Source: DAIODI01 sp036746875 (GTDB taxonomy: Bacteria > Pseudomonadota > Alphaproteobacteria > Rhizobiales > Aestuariivirgaceae). From it: a stretch of DNA of 7,333 bases. The position numbers and the translations under genes were made by a program. Under the pieces are notes generated by a model that did no database searches, was not told the origin of the DNA, and saw nothing but the letters and a program-made list of their open reading frames with translations. Location: the NCBI GenBank assembly GCA_036746875.1, contig DAIODI010000145.1:1-7333 (forward strand). The letters are read 5' to 3'. Positions 1 to 6,489 of the stretch are shown piece by piece; the first letter of the stretch is position 1; every line of letters begins with the position of its first letter.

Positions 1-167
1 GCCTTGAGGCAGAAGGCGGCGCGTTCCTCGATGGCGCGGCGCTTCCAGCCATCCTGGGCGAGCCGCGCCAGCCGGAAGGCGTGGTGCACGTCCCTGGTCT
101 TCGCGGGCTTGCGTTCGGCGTAGATCGAACCGTCCACGGGTGAAATGCAGCGGATCCTGTCGGCCAA
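1..167 (-). CDS. Aldehyde dehydrogenase, N-terminal fragment (runs off the window)
   Basis: The first 55 codons of an NAD(P)-dependent aldehyde dehydrogenase; the rest, including the catalytic Cys and Glu, lies beyond base 1. The reading starts at a TTG (167-165) with the ribosome site AAGGGG (180-175) seven bases upstream, and gives MADRIRCISPVDGSIYAERK followed by a helix rich in Ala, Arg and Glu. The 'ISPVDGS.YAER' opening is typical of aldehyde dehydrogenases found beside glutamine synthetase-like ligases (PuuC-like company) and unlike the usual BetB opening. It starts 21 bases after the ligase stop, so it is probably co-transcribed. The likely role, by inference, is oxidation of an aldehyde made in the same pathway, perhaps a gamma-glutamylated one. 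The family call is fairly secure; the substrate is unknown. Confidence 0.8.
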   Translation of the reverse strand, partial: MADRIRCISPVDGSIYAERKPAKTRDVHHAFRLARLAQDGWKRRAIEERAAFCLK

Positions 168-188
168 GATCGTTCCCCTTCCAGATGA

Positions 189-1559
189 TCAGTACTGCTC
201 GAAGCCGCGCTTCAGCTCCCAGTCGGTGACGCGGCGGTCGTATTCGAACTGCTCCCAGCGGGCGGTGTGGACGTAGTGGTCGATCACATCGTCGCCCATG
301 GCGGCGCGCAGGAACTTCGACGCGTCGAGACGCTCGGTCGCCTCGCGCAAGGTCTTCGGAATCTCGCGCAGCCGCTTGCCGGTGTAGGCGTCGCCCTCGA
401 AGTTTTTCTCCAGCTCGAGCTTGCGCTCGACGCCGTCCATCCCGGCGGCGATCAGCGCGGCGAACGCGAGATAGGGATTGAGGTCGGCGCCGCCGACGCG
501 GCATTCGACGCGGATCGCCTTCGAGCCTGCGCCGCACAGCCGGTACCCGGCGGTGCGGTTGTCGAAGCTCCACACGGCGCGGGTCGGGGCGAACGTGCCG
601 GCCTGAAAGCGCTTGTAGGAGTTGATGTAGGGCGCAAGGAAGTAGGTGATCTCGCTGGCGTGCGCCAGAAGCCCCGCCATGTAGTGGCGCATCGTCGTTG
701 ACATGCCGTGCTCGCCCGCCGCGTCGAAGAACAGCGGCGTCTTGCCGTCGGCCGACCACAGCGACTGGTGGATGTGCGCCGAGTTTCCGGCGAGGCCGTA
801 GTTCCACTTGGCCATGAAGGTGATGGCCTTGCCAAGTCCCCAGGCGATCTCCTTGCAGCCGTTCTTCATCACCACGTGACGGTCGGCCATGTCCAGCGCC
901 TCGGCGTAGCGGACGTTGATCTCCTCCTGCCCCGGCCCCCACTCGCCCTTGGAGTTCTCAACCGGGATTCCTGCGCCGTTGAGGCCGTTGCGGATCGCCC
1001 GCATCACACCCTCTTCTTTGGCGGTCTGGAAGATGTGGTAGTCCTCGATGTACTGCCCGGCGGTCTTCAGCCCGCCGTAGTTCTTCTCGCGCGCCGTGTC
1101 GTAGGTCTCGTCGAACAGGAAGAACTCGAGCTCGGAGGCCATATAGGCCTTCATGCCGAGGCGGTGCAGCTTCTCAAGCTGCCGCTTCAGGATGGTGCGC
1201 GGCGCGTGCGCCAGCGGTTCGTGGTGGTGATGGTCGAGCAGGTCGCACAGCACCAGCGCGGTCTTCTCGGCCCAGGGCGTGACGCGGATGGTCGAGAGAT
1301 CCGGCTTCAGCACGAAATCGCCGTAGCCCTGACGCCAGCTTGCCGCCTTGTAACCCGGAACCGGCTCCATATCGATGTCGCAGGCGAGGAGATAGTTGCA
1401 GCCGTGGGTTTCCTCGTAGGCGCCCTCGCAGAAGAATTCCGCCTGGAAGCGTTTGCCGATGAGCCGGCCCTGCATGTCCGGGAACGCGGCGACCACGGTG
1501 TCGATGGCCCCTTCGGCCACGGCCTTCTTCAGCGCCTCGAACGTGAGCATGCCCTTCAT
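189..1559 (-). CDS. Glutamine synthetase-family gamma-glutamyl-amine ligase (PuuA/GlnA-like)
   Basis: A 456-residue cytosolic ATP-dependent ligase of the glutamine synthetase fold, which joins the glutamate side chain to ammonia or an amine. Visible motifs are an N-terminal beta-grasp part with DMQGRLIGKRF (28-38), the metal-binding SELEFFLF (142-149), GPGQEEINVRY (208-218), the ATP-site region NSAHIHQSLW (259-268), the loop NSYKRFQAGTFAPTRAVW (313-330), and RVECRVGGADLNPYLA (350-365). A 'GDAYTGKRLREIP' segment (389-401) lies where housekeeping GlnA has its adenylylation tyrosine loop, which points to a catabolic paralogue such as gamma-glutamylputrescine, -ethanolamide or -methylamide synthetase. 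The ATG has AGGGGA seven bases upstream. Neighbours are an amidohydrolase upstream and an aldehyde dehydrogenase downstream, which fits a capped-amine oxidation route. An unusual four-histidine run is at 110-113. The family is certain; the amine substrate is not. Confidence 0.93.
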   Translation of the reverse strand: MKGMLTFEALKKAVAEGAIDTVVAAFPDMQGRLIGKRFQAEFFCEGAYEETHGCNYLLACDIDMEPVPGYKAASWRQGYGDFVLKPDLSTIRVTPWAEKTALVLCDLLDHHHHEPLAHAPRTILKRQLEKLHRLGMKAYMASELEFFLFDETYDTAREKNYGGLKTAGQYIEDYHIFQTAKEEGVMRAIRNGLNGAGIPVENSKGEWGPGQEEINVRYAEALDMADRHVVMKNGCKEIAWGLGKAITFMAKWNYGLAGNSAHIHQSLWSADGKTPLFFDAAGEHGMSTTMRHYMAGLLAHASEITYFLAPYINSYKRFQAGTFAPTRAVWSFDNRTAGYRLCGAGSKAIRVECRVGGADLNPYLAFAALIAAGMDGVERKLELEKNFEGDAYTGKRLREIPKTLREATERLDASKFLRAAMGDDVIDHYVHTARWEQFEYDRRVTDWELKRGFEQY

Positions 1560-1582
1560 CGGTCGGTCCCCTGCGGCTGAGC

Positions 1583-1624
1583 GGCGCGGCGTAACCGCGC
1601 CCTTTCAGTGACGGAGTAGCCGTC
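1583..1624 (-). repeat. Two tandem hairpins between hydrolase and ligase genes
   Basis: In the 118-base gap upstream of the ligase there are two perfect inverted repeats. One is GGCGCGG/CCGCGCC with a 5-base loop (1583-1601). The other is GACGG/CCGTC with a 5-base loop (1610-1624). Neither is followed by a T-run in the direction of transcription, so simple termination is unlikely. An mRNA processing or stability role is possible. Nothing else is recognisable in 1560-1677. Confidence 0.5.
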
Positions 1625-1677
1625 CTTGCGGCGCGTGTACAGATGCGAGCCCCGGTTTTCACCGTCTTCGCAGAGGT

Positions 1678-2517
1678 TTACCGGCCGCCGCCTTGGCCCG
1701 GAGGCGGCGATACGGCGCTCGCCGGAAGCGTCGCCCAGCGCCGCGCGCCCGCGCCGTGCGCCTGGACGGCGGTGAGCAGCCGGGCGAGACGCGCCGCCCA
1801 GTCCTGCTGACCCGCTTCCCCGGCGATGAGATCGTTGCGGATTTCGACCATCACGTTGGGGATGCCGCGCGGTCCGGCATGGACCAGCAGCGTGTGGGTG
1901 ACGCCGTCGGCCGGTCCATAGGGCTCGTTGCGCCGCACGTCGAGGTTCGGGTCGTGCCGCTTCGCCAGCGCCAGGAGATCATCGGCGAGGCGGCTGTCGG
2001 CGTCGTGCAGGACGCCGAGGTCGAGCGTGCGGCGCTCGCCCTTGTAGACCGGCGTGAAGCTGTGGATCGTCACCAGCAGCGGGATCGCCTTGCGGGCCTC
2101 GATCTCGTCCAGCACGTCGCCGACAGCGGCGTGAAACGGCAGGTAGATTTCGCCCACGCGGGCCTTGCGTTCGGCCGGCGTGAGATTGCGGTTGCCGGGG
2201 ATCTGCGTCATCTCCGACACCTCCGGCATGGCGGAGGGCGCGTCTGGCGGGCGGTTGCAGTCGTAGACCAGCCGCGAATAGGGCTGAAGGACGAGCGGGG
2301 CGTCGAGCAGCGAAGACAGCCTGCGCGCCACGCCTTCCGCCCCGATGTCGAAGGCGATGTGGCGGTCGAACTCCGGTTCCGGCAAACCGAGCCGACCGAG
2401 CGCCCGCGGCACGCGCCGTCCGGCGTGCTCGCACACCAGGCAGATGTCGCAGTCGCCGAGCGGATTGACCGTCTCGAAGGGGTCGATTTCGTCGTCCGCG
2501 AGCAGCGTTTGGGCCAT
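1678..2517 (-). CDS. N-formylglutamate amidohydrolase-family hydrolase
   Basis: A 279-residue cytosolic, probably metal-dependent amidohydrolase. The classical family member cleaves N-formyl-L-glutamate to formate and glutamate in histidine breakdown. Family motifs in order are LVCEHAGRRVP (27-37), HIAFDIGAEG (53-62), YSRLVYDCNRP (80-90), IHSFTPVYKG (151-160) and NVMVEIRNDLI (221-231). The start is taken at ATG 2517-2515. An upstream in-frame TTG at 2592 would add 25 residues of Gly/Arg-rich, non-conserved sequence that looks like untranslated leader. The ribosome site is weak: AGGGA lies more than 10 bases upstream. The gene lies 78 bases after choV and 118 before the ligase. No hut genes are visible, so the real substrate may be a gamma-glutamyl amide rather than N-formylglutamate; that is inference. 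The Pro/Gly-rich tail (after about 253) looks non-conserved. Confidence 0.85.
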   Translation of the reverse strand: MAQTLLADDEIDPFETVNPLGDCDICLVCEHAGRRVPRALGRLGLPEPEFDRHIAFDIGAEGVARRLSSLLDAPLVLQPYSRLVYDCNRPPDAPSAMPEVSEMTQIPGNRNLTPAERKARVGEIYLPFHAAVGDVLDEIEARKAIPLLVTIHSFTPVYKGERRTLDLGVLHDADSRLADDLLALAKRHDPNLDVRRNEPYGPADGVTHTLLVHAGPRGIPNVMVEIRNDLIAGEAGQQDWAARLARLLTAVQAHGAGARRWATLPASAVSPPPGQGGGR

Positions 2518-2538
2518 TTTCTGTCGGATCCCTGATGG

Positions 2539-2561
2539 CGGGCCGGCGCCGGACCGGTCCC
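2539..2561 (-). repeat. Overlapping GC-rich palindromes between choV and the hydrolase gene
   Basis: The 78-base gap contains CCGGCGCCGG (2543-2552) and GGACCGGTCC (2551-2560), two perfect 10-bp palindromes sharing two bases. On the transcript they could also form GGG-A-CCGG paired with CCGGCCC, with one bulged A. There is no T-tract, so this is not a classical terminator. Confidence 0.4.
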
Positions 2562-2595
2562 GATGTGTTCCAGACCGCCCGCCGGCTGTCAAATC

Positions 2596-3789
2596 TCAGA
2601 CGGCGGCCGGCTGGGCGGTCGTTCGCGCCAGAAGCCCGGCGTAGATCTCCTCGTCGCGCACGACGCCCACGACGCGCCCGCCATCGACGAGCACCACCGG
2701 CAGGCCGGTCTGGCGGCGGGCCTCGATGACCGCCCGCATCGGCGCGCTGGCGGGCAGCGCGGCGATGTGGCCGGGCGGGTAGCGCCCGCCGTCGCCCGAC
2801 TGGTGCGCCACCGGCACCGGTTTTGGCCCCATCGCCACGGTTGCCGCCGCGCCCTTGGGCGACAGGCGCAGCGTCAGAGCGCGCGCCTCGTCGAGCACCA
2901 GCGCGCCGCCCCGCTTCGCCAGCCCGTCGAGCGGGCGCATCATCACGTCGCCGGTGAGCACGTTCAGCGGATTCATGTGCTGGACGAACTCGGCCACATA
3001 CGCGTTGGCGGGCTTGAGCACGATGTCCTGCGGCACGCCATGCTGCACGATCCGGCCGCCCTCCATGATGGCGATGTGGGTGCCGATCTTCAGCGCCTCG
3101 TCAAGATCGTGGCTGACGAACACGATGGTGCGCTTGAGTTTGCGCTGCAGCTCCAGAAGCTCGTCCTGGAGTTTCGTGCGGATCAGCGGATCGAGCGCCG
3201 AGAACGGCTCGTCCATGAGCAGGATCGGCGCTTCGGTGGCGAAGGCGCGGGCGAGGCCGACGCGCTGCTGCATGCCGCCCGAAAGCTCGTGGGCGTACTT
3301 TCCCGCCCACTGGTCGAGGCCGACGAGAGCCAGCTGCTTGCCAACGCGCTCGCGGCGCTCGGCGTCCGGCACGCCGGCGATCTCAAGGCCGAACCCTGCG
3401 ATCTCCGCCACCGTGCGCCACGGCAGGCGCGCGAACTGCTGGAACACCATGGCGACCGAGCGCATGCGGATGTCGCGCAACGTCTCCGGCGCGCAGCGCA
3501 CGACGTCCACCCTGGCGGCCCCATGCTGCACCAGCACTTCGCCGCGCACCGGCCGGTTGAGCGCGTTGACGGCGCGCAGCAGCGTGGACTTGCCGGAGCC
3601 CGACAGCCCCATGAGCACGCAGATTTCGCCTTCCTCCACGTCCAGCGTGGCGCCGGCGACGCCGAGCACCGCCCCGGTCTTCTGCAGGATGTCCTGGCGG
3701 GTCGCGCCCGCGTTGAGCAGCGGCAGGGCTTCCGCCGCGCGCTCGCCGAAGACGATATCGACGTTGCGGAACGAGACGGCGGCGGTCAC
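2596..3789 (-). CDS. choV: Choline/betaine ABC transporter ATP-binding protein ChoV
   Basis: A 397-residue cytoplasmic ATPase of the ProV/OpuAA quaternary-amine class; ATP hydrolysis drives import through ChoW. Motifs are Walker A GLSGSGKST (61-69), Q-loop at 117-118, signature LSGGMQQRV (169-177), Walker B ILLMDEP (189-195) and switch His227 in SHDLDEA. The long N-terminal part before Walker A is typical of ProV. After about residue 270 there is a C-terminal domain ending in a CBS-like stretch (about 341-390, with LPVVLVDGGRVVGVV), which in ProV/OpuA relatives can sense ionic strength; only one such repeat looks well formed. The start is GTG 3789, whose GTG overlaps the choW stop (GTGA), with GGAGG six bases upstream. 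This implies translational coupling. The same frame stays open far upstream, which is a high-GC artefact. The length matches E. coli ProV (about 400). Confidence 0.93.
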   Translation of the reverse strand: MTAAVSFRNVDIVFGERAAEALPLLNAGATRQDILQKTGAVLGVAGATLDVEEGEICVLMGLSGSGKSTLLRAVNALNRPVRGEVLVQHGAARVDVVRCAPETLRDIRMRSVAMVFQQFARLPWRTVAEIAGFGLEIAGVPDAERRERVGKQLALVGLDQWAGKYAHELSGGMQQRVGLARAFATEAPILLMDEPFSALDPLIRTKLQDELLELQRKLKRTIVFVSHDLDEALKIGTHIAIMEGGRIVQHGVPQDIVLKPANAYVAEFVQHMNPLNVLTGDVMMRPLDGLAKRGGALVLDEARALTLRLSPKGAAATVAMGPKPVPVAHQSGDGGRYPPGHIAALPASAPMRAVIEARRQTGLPVVLVDGGRVVGVVRDEEIYAGLLARTTAQPAAV

Positions 3790-4634
3790 TTCGCGCCTCC
3801 CCTGGCCGGCTCGATGCGGCAGACCCGGTCGAGGATGATCGCGAGCACCACGATGGCGAGGCCCGCCTCGATGCCCATGGGGATGTTGACGGTGTTGAGC
3901 GCGCGCACCACAGGCTTGCCGAGGCCGTTGGCGCCGATCAGCGCCGCGATCACCACCATCGAGAGCGAAAGCATGATGCACTGGGTGAGCCCCGCCATGA
4001 TCGAGGGCAGCGCCGCCGGCAGCTCCACCTTCCACAAGAGCTGCCGCTTCGTCGCGCCGAACGCCTCGCCCGCCTCGATGAGCTGTTTGGGCACGGTGGT
4101 GAGGCCGAGATGGGTGAGGCGGATCGGCGCGGGGATCGCAAACACCACGGTGGTGATGAGGCCCGGCGCCATGCCGAGCCCGAACAGCACCAGCGCCGGA
4201 ATGAGATAGACGAAGGTGGGCAGGGTCTGCATCAGGTCGAGAACCGGACGCAGCAGCCTGAACAGCCACTCGCGGTGCGCCGCGGCGATGCCGATGGGCA
4301 CCCCGATCGCCATGGAGGTTGCGGCGGCGCCGATCACCAGCGCCAGCGTCTCCATGGTTTCCTTCCACAGTCCCTGGTTGATGAAGAAGAGAAAGCCGAG
4401 GCCGACGCCCACGGCGATCGGGATCGAACGCTGGATCGCCCACGCCAGCGCCACGAACAGCGCCACGACCACCAACGGGTGCGGCCACAGCAGGGCGGCG
4501 ATGACGCCGTCGAGCACGAAGGTGATGGCGCGCGACAGGCCGTCGAAGAGCCAGGCGAACCAGGTGGTGAGGAAGCCGAAGAACTCCTTCCCCCATCGGC
4601 CCACAGGGATCTTGTGCTCCGTCAGCCACTCCAT
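3786..4634 (-). CDS. choW: Choline/betaine ABC transporter permease ChoW
   Basis: A 282-residue inner-membrane permease of the ProW/OpuAB type, which forms the channel for the substrate delivered by ChoX. The soluble start (MEWLTEHKIPVGRW) leads into hydrophobic segments at roughly 22-49, 52-67, 71-87, 96-118, 140-165, 211-235 and 255-270. The cytoplasmic coupling loop EAGEAFGATKRQLLWKVELP (187-206) is the EAA motif that docks to ChoV. 'MQTLPTFVYLIPALVLFG' (135-152) is a strongly conserved ProW-family segment. The ATG has an excellent ribosome site, GGAGGAG five bases upstream. The stop overlaps the choV start by GTGA. A gap of 123 bases with a hairpin separates it from choX. The family call is secure; choline rather than betaine preference comes from ChoX. 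Confidence 0.93.
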   Translation of the reverse strand: MEWLTEHKIPVGRWGKEFFGFLTTWFAWLFDGLSRAITFVLDGVIAALLWPHPLVVVALFVALAWAIQRSIPIAVGVGLGFLFFINQGLWKETMETLALVIGAAATSMAIGVPIGIAAAHREWLFRLLRPVLDLMQTLPTFVYLIPALVLFGLGMAPGLITTVVFAIPAPIRLTHLGLTTVPKQLIEAGEAFGATKRQLLWKVELPAALPSIMAGLTQCIMLSLSMVVIAALIGANGLGKPVVRALNTVNIPMGIEAGLAIVVLAIILDRVCRIEPARGGAK

Positions 4635-4725
4635 CGTCGCTCCTCCCCGAAGCGTGCCCAGGGCCGTGTTCGCCCCGTCGCCCGTGGCGGCGATCTTGGG
4701 CCGGTGTCGCCCGGAAGGGAAGCGG

Positions 4726-4749
4726 CCGGCCTGATTTCAGACAGGCCGG
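4726..4749 (-). repeat. Hairpin immediately after choX stop
   Basis: A perfect 8-bp stem, CCGGCCTG/CAGGCCGG, with an 8-base loop begins eight bases after the choX stop. It lacks a following U-tract. Hairpins at this place, after the binding-protein gene of an ABC operon, commonly protect the upstream message or attenuate downstream expression, so that the binding protein exceeds the membrane parts. The rest of the choX-choW gap (4635-4757) shows only the choW ribosome site. Confidence 0.6.
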
Positions 4750-4757
4750 GCTCCGCT

Positions 4758-5705
4758 CTACAGGCCCAGCGCCTTCTTCACCGCGGCCGGCGCGTCGCCG
4801 CCGTCGAGGGTGGTGACGCCGGCGAGCCACGGCTCGATGGCCGCCGGGTTGGCCTTCAGCCACTCGGTGGCGGCCACCTTCGGGTCCTTGCCGTCGTTGA
4901 GAATGCCGCCCATCACCTGGTTCTGCATGTCGAGGGTGAACTTCAGGTTGGAGACGAACCTGCCGGCGTTGGGGCATTCCTTCGCGTAGCCGCCGCGCAC
5001 GTTGGTGTAGACGGTGGCGCCGCCGAAGTTGGGCCCGAACACGTCGTCGCCGCCTTCGAGGTAGGCCATCTCGAAGTTGGCGTTCATCGGGTGCGGCTCC
5101 CAGCCGAGGAACACGATCGGCTGGTTGTCCTTGGTCGCCTTGGCCACCGCCGCCATCATGCCGGCTTCCGACGACTCCACCACTTCGAAGCCCTTGAGGC
5201 CGAACTGGTCCTTCTCGATCATGCCGAGGATCAGGCGATTGCCGTCGTTGCCGGGCTCGATGCCGTGGATCTTGCCGCCGAGCTGATCCCTGAACCTGGC
5301 GATGTCGGCGAAGCTCTTCAGGCCCTGCTCGTGCAGGTACTTCGGCACCGCGAGCGTATACTTCGCGCCTTCGAGGTTGGCGCCTGTCACCTCCACCGAG
5401 CCGTCCTCCTTGTAGGGCTTGAGGTCGGCTTCCATGGTCGGCATCCAGTTGCCGAGGAACACGTCGATGTCCTTGTTCTTGAGCGAGGCGTAGGTGACGG
5501 GCACCGAAAGCACCTGCACCTCCGGCGTGTAGCCCAGCGCCTCGAGGATGACCGAAGCGGTGGCCGTGGTGGCGGTGATGTCGGTCCAGCCGACATCGGA
5601 GAAGCGCACGGTCTTGCAGGCTTCCGGATCTCCCGCCGCATGGGCGGGGGCGGCGGCCAACATGGCGGCCAGCGCGACGGCGGCAAGCGATTTGAACACG
5701 GTCAT
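4758..5705 (-). CDS. choX: Periplasmic choline-binding protein ChoX
   Basis: A 315-residue solute-binding protein of the OpuAC/ChoX family that captures the substrate in the periplasm for ChoW/ChoV. It has a signal peptide (MTVFKS, hydrophobic Ala/Leu core, AHA cleavage after about residue 23). Likely ligand residues are W40, W87, Y116 and W202 as an aromatic box for the trimethylammonium group, with D42 and N153 near the hydroxyl. As I recall the Sinorhizobium meliloti ChoX structure, its ligand residues W43, D45, W90, Y119, N156 and W205 keep the same spacing, offset by three. C30 and C244 could form a disulfide. The start is ATG 5705 with AGGAG nine bases upstream. The open frame extends upstream to 6002, but that part overlaps betI and lacks a signal peptide. 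It is first in the leftward operon. Confidence 0.93.
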   Translation of the reverse strand: MTVFKSLAAVALAAMLAAAPAHAAGDPEACKTVRFSDVGWTDITATTATASVILEALGYTPEVQVLSVPVTYASLKNKDIDVFLGNWMPTMEADLKPYKEDGSVEVTGANLEGAKYTLAVPKYLHEQGLKSFADIARFRDQLGGKIHGIEPGNDGNRLILGMIEKDQFGLKGFEVVESSEAGMMAAVAKATKDNQPIVFLGWEPHPMNANFEMAYLEGGDDVFGPNFGGATVYTNVRGGYAKECPNAGRFVSNLKFTLDMQNQVMGGILNDGKDPKVAATEWLKANPAAIEPWLAGVTTLDGGDAPAAVKKALGL

Positions 5706-5726
5706 TGCCTGAAACTCCTCCCGGGT

Positions 5727-5783
5727 GGCCCGTTTTCGGGCCGGCACGTGAACCTTGCCGGGGCTGCCGCACCCGGCAGTCCC
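5727..5783 (-). promoter_or_regulatory. choX leader with three GC-rich, partly exclusive stems
   Basis: Between the AT-rich promoter region and choX are three stems: A, GGCCCG/CGGGCC around a 4-base loop (5727-5742); B, CCGGCA/TGCCGG (5741-5746 with 5756-5761); and C, CTGCCG/CGGCAG around a 4-base loop (5764-5779), extendable with GGG/CCC past one bulged base to 5783. B shares bases 5741-5742 with A. The CCGGCA and TGCCG(G) arms of B can also pair with those of C. Stem A ends seven bases before the choX ribosome site. A regulated leader or a stabilising structure is possible; the function is inferred. Confidence 0.45.
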
Positions 5784-5789
5784 TCGCCG

Positions 5790-5831
5790 CTTTTTTAATT
5801 GATTGACCAACCAAAGACCAAGTGAAAATCT
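5790..5831. promoter_or_regulatory. AT-rich divergent promoter region with candidate BetI operator
   Basis: This AT-rich island sits in otherwise GC-rich DNA between divergent betI and choX. It contains TTGATTGACCAACCAA (5799-5814), a 16-bp imperfect dyad with 6 of 8 matching arm positions. It also has GACCAA twice, at 5805-5810 and 5816-5821, 11 bp apart. A leftward promoter can be proposed as TTGGTC (5821-5816), 17-bp spacer, TTAAAA (5798-5793). A rightward -35-like TTGACC lies at 5803-5808 with no convincing -10. The dyad overlaps both. BetI represses choline genes and releases DNA when choline is present, so control of both directions is expected. Promoter elements are tentative. Confidence 0.5.
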
Positions 5832-5868
5832 CGCTTCCGGTCCGGATGGGATTTCAGGAGACGAGCGA

Positions 5869-6489
5869 GTGCCGAAAGTGGGCATGAAGCCGGTGCGCCG
5901 CCGCCAGCTGATCGACGCCGCCATCGCCTCGATCCACGAGTACGGCTTCGCCGACGCCACCGTGGCGCGCATCGCCGCCAAGGCGGGGGTGTCGCCCGGC
6001 ATCGTGCACCATTACTTCGCCGACAAGGACGATCTCCTGTTCGCCACCATGCGCCGCATGCTGGCGGAGCTGCGCGCCGATCTCATCACCGCGCTGGCGC
6101 GCGCCGCCGCCCGCTCAGCGCACGGGCGCATCGAGGCGGTGATCGAGGCGAGCTTCGCGCCGGCGCAATTCTCGCCCGACGTTATGGCGGCTTGGCTGGC
6201 GCTCTACGGCAACGCCGGGCAGTCGCCTAAGCTCGCCCGCATCGTCCGGCTCTACCATCGCCGCCTGCGCTCGATGCTGCTGGGGCCGCTGCGCGAACTG
6301 GCGTCCGGGGCGCAAGCCGAGGCGCTGGCGGAAGGGCTCGCGGCCATGATCGACGGGCTCTACCTGCGCTGCGCGCTCGCCGGCGACGTGGCGCTCGCGC
6401 CGCCCGATACGGCGGCCGAACGCGCCCGCTCGCTGGCGCTGGCCAAGGGCTATGCGGCGGCTGTTCTCGACCGGGAGGGACGCTTGTGA
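5869..6489 (+). CDS. betI: TetR-family transcriptional repressor BetI
   Basis: A 206-residue choline-responsive repressor. The GTG start gives VPKVGMKPVRRRQLIDAAIA, which lines up with the well-known BetI opening (MPK.GM..RRRQLIDA). It has AGGAG eight bases upstream, so an earlier in-frame TTG at 5803 is rejected. The TetR helix-turn-helix spans about 29-50 (DATVARIAAKAGVSPGIVHHYF), followed by DKDDLLFATMRR. The C-terminal ligand/dimer domain carries BetI-like 'AAWLALYGNAGQSP' (107-120) and 'LAAMIDGLYLRCAL' (157-170). The length is slightly above that of E. coli BetI (195). Its stop overlaps the downstream betA start (GTGA), so the two are translationally coupled. It probably represses its own operon and the divergent cho genes through the dyad at 5799-5814. 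Confidence 0.93.
   Translation: MPKVGMKPVRRRQLIDAAIASIHEYGFADATVARIAAKAGVSPGIVHHYFADKDDLLFATMRRMLAELRADLITALARAAARSAHGRIEAVIEASFAPAQFSPDVMAAWLALYGNAGQSPKLARIVRLYHRRLRSMLLGPLRELASGAQAEALAEGLAAMIDGLYLRCALAGDVALAPPDTAAERARSLALAKGYAAAVLDREGRL

Noticed and set aside
1..167. Betaine aldehyde dehydrogenase (BetB) as the identity of the partial aldehyde dehydrogenase
   Set aside because: The N-terminus resembles aldehyde dehydrogenases paired with glutamyl ligases rather than BetB. The visible fragment is too short to exclude BetB entirely.
1556..1677. A leftward open stretch of about 40 codons ending in a TGA that overlaps the ligase ATG
   Set aside because: It reads somewhat protein-like but has no ATG, GTG or TTG start within the gap and no family I recognise, so it is not called as a gene.
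2518..2592. Longer amidohydrolase from TTG 2592
   Set aside because: The extra 25 residues are low-complexity and sit in a palindrome-rich gap. ATG 2517 gives a normal family length.
5764..5796. Hairpin followed by six T residues, resembling a rightward terminator
   Set aside because: The T-run begins more than ten bases after the stem, and no rightward gene upstream would need terminating. It fits better as part of the choX leader.
2563..5798. Long rightward open frames opposite choV, choW and choX
   Set aside because: Their translations are His/Arg/Ala-rich with no recognisable domain, and they mirror real genes with strong motifs on the other strand.
2596..5814. A 3.2-kb uninterrupted leftward reading frame that would fuse upstream sequence to ChoV
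   Set aside because: Only the part from GTG 3789 onward is protein-like. The upstream part is Arg/Gly/Pro-rich and overlaps choW and choX in another frame, a common artefact at high GC.
5803..5868. Longer betI reading from TTG 5803
   Set aside because: The extension overlaps the operator candidate and has no family similarity. The conserved BetI opening starts at GTG 5869 behind AGGAG.
5706..6002. N-terminal extension of choX
   Set aside because: It overlaps the promoter region and betI on the other strand. A proper signal peptide and ribosome site begin at 5705.
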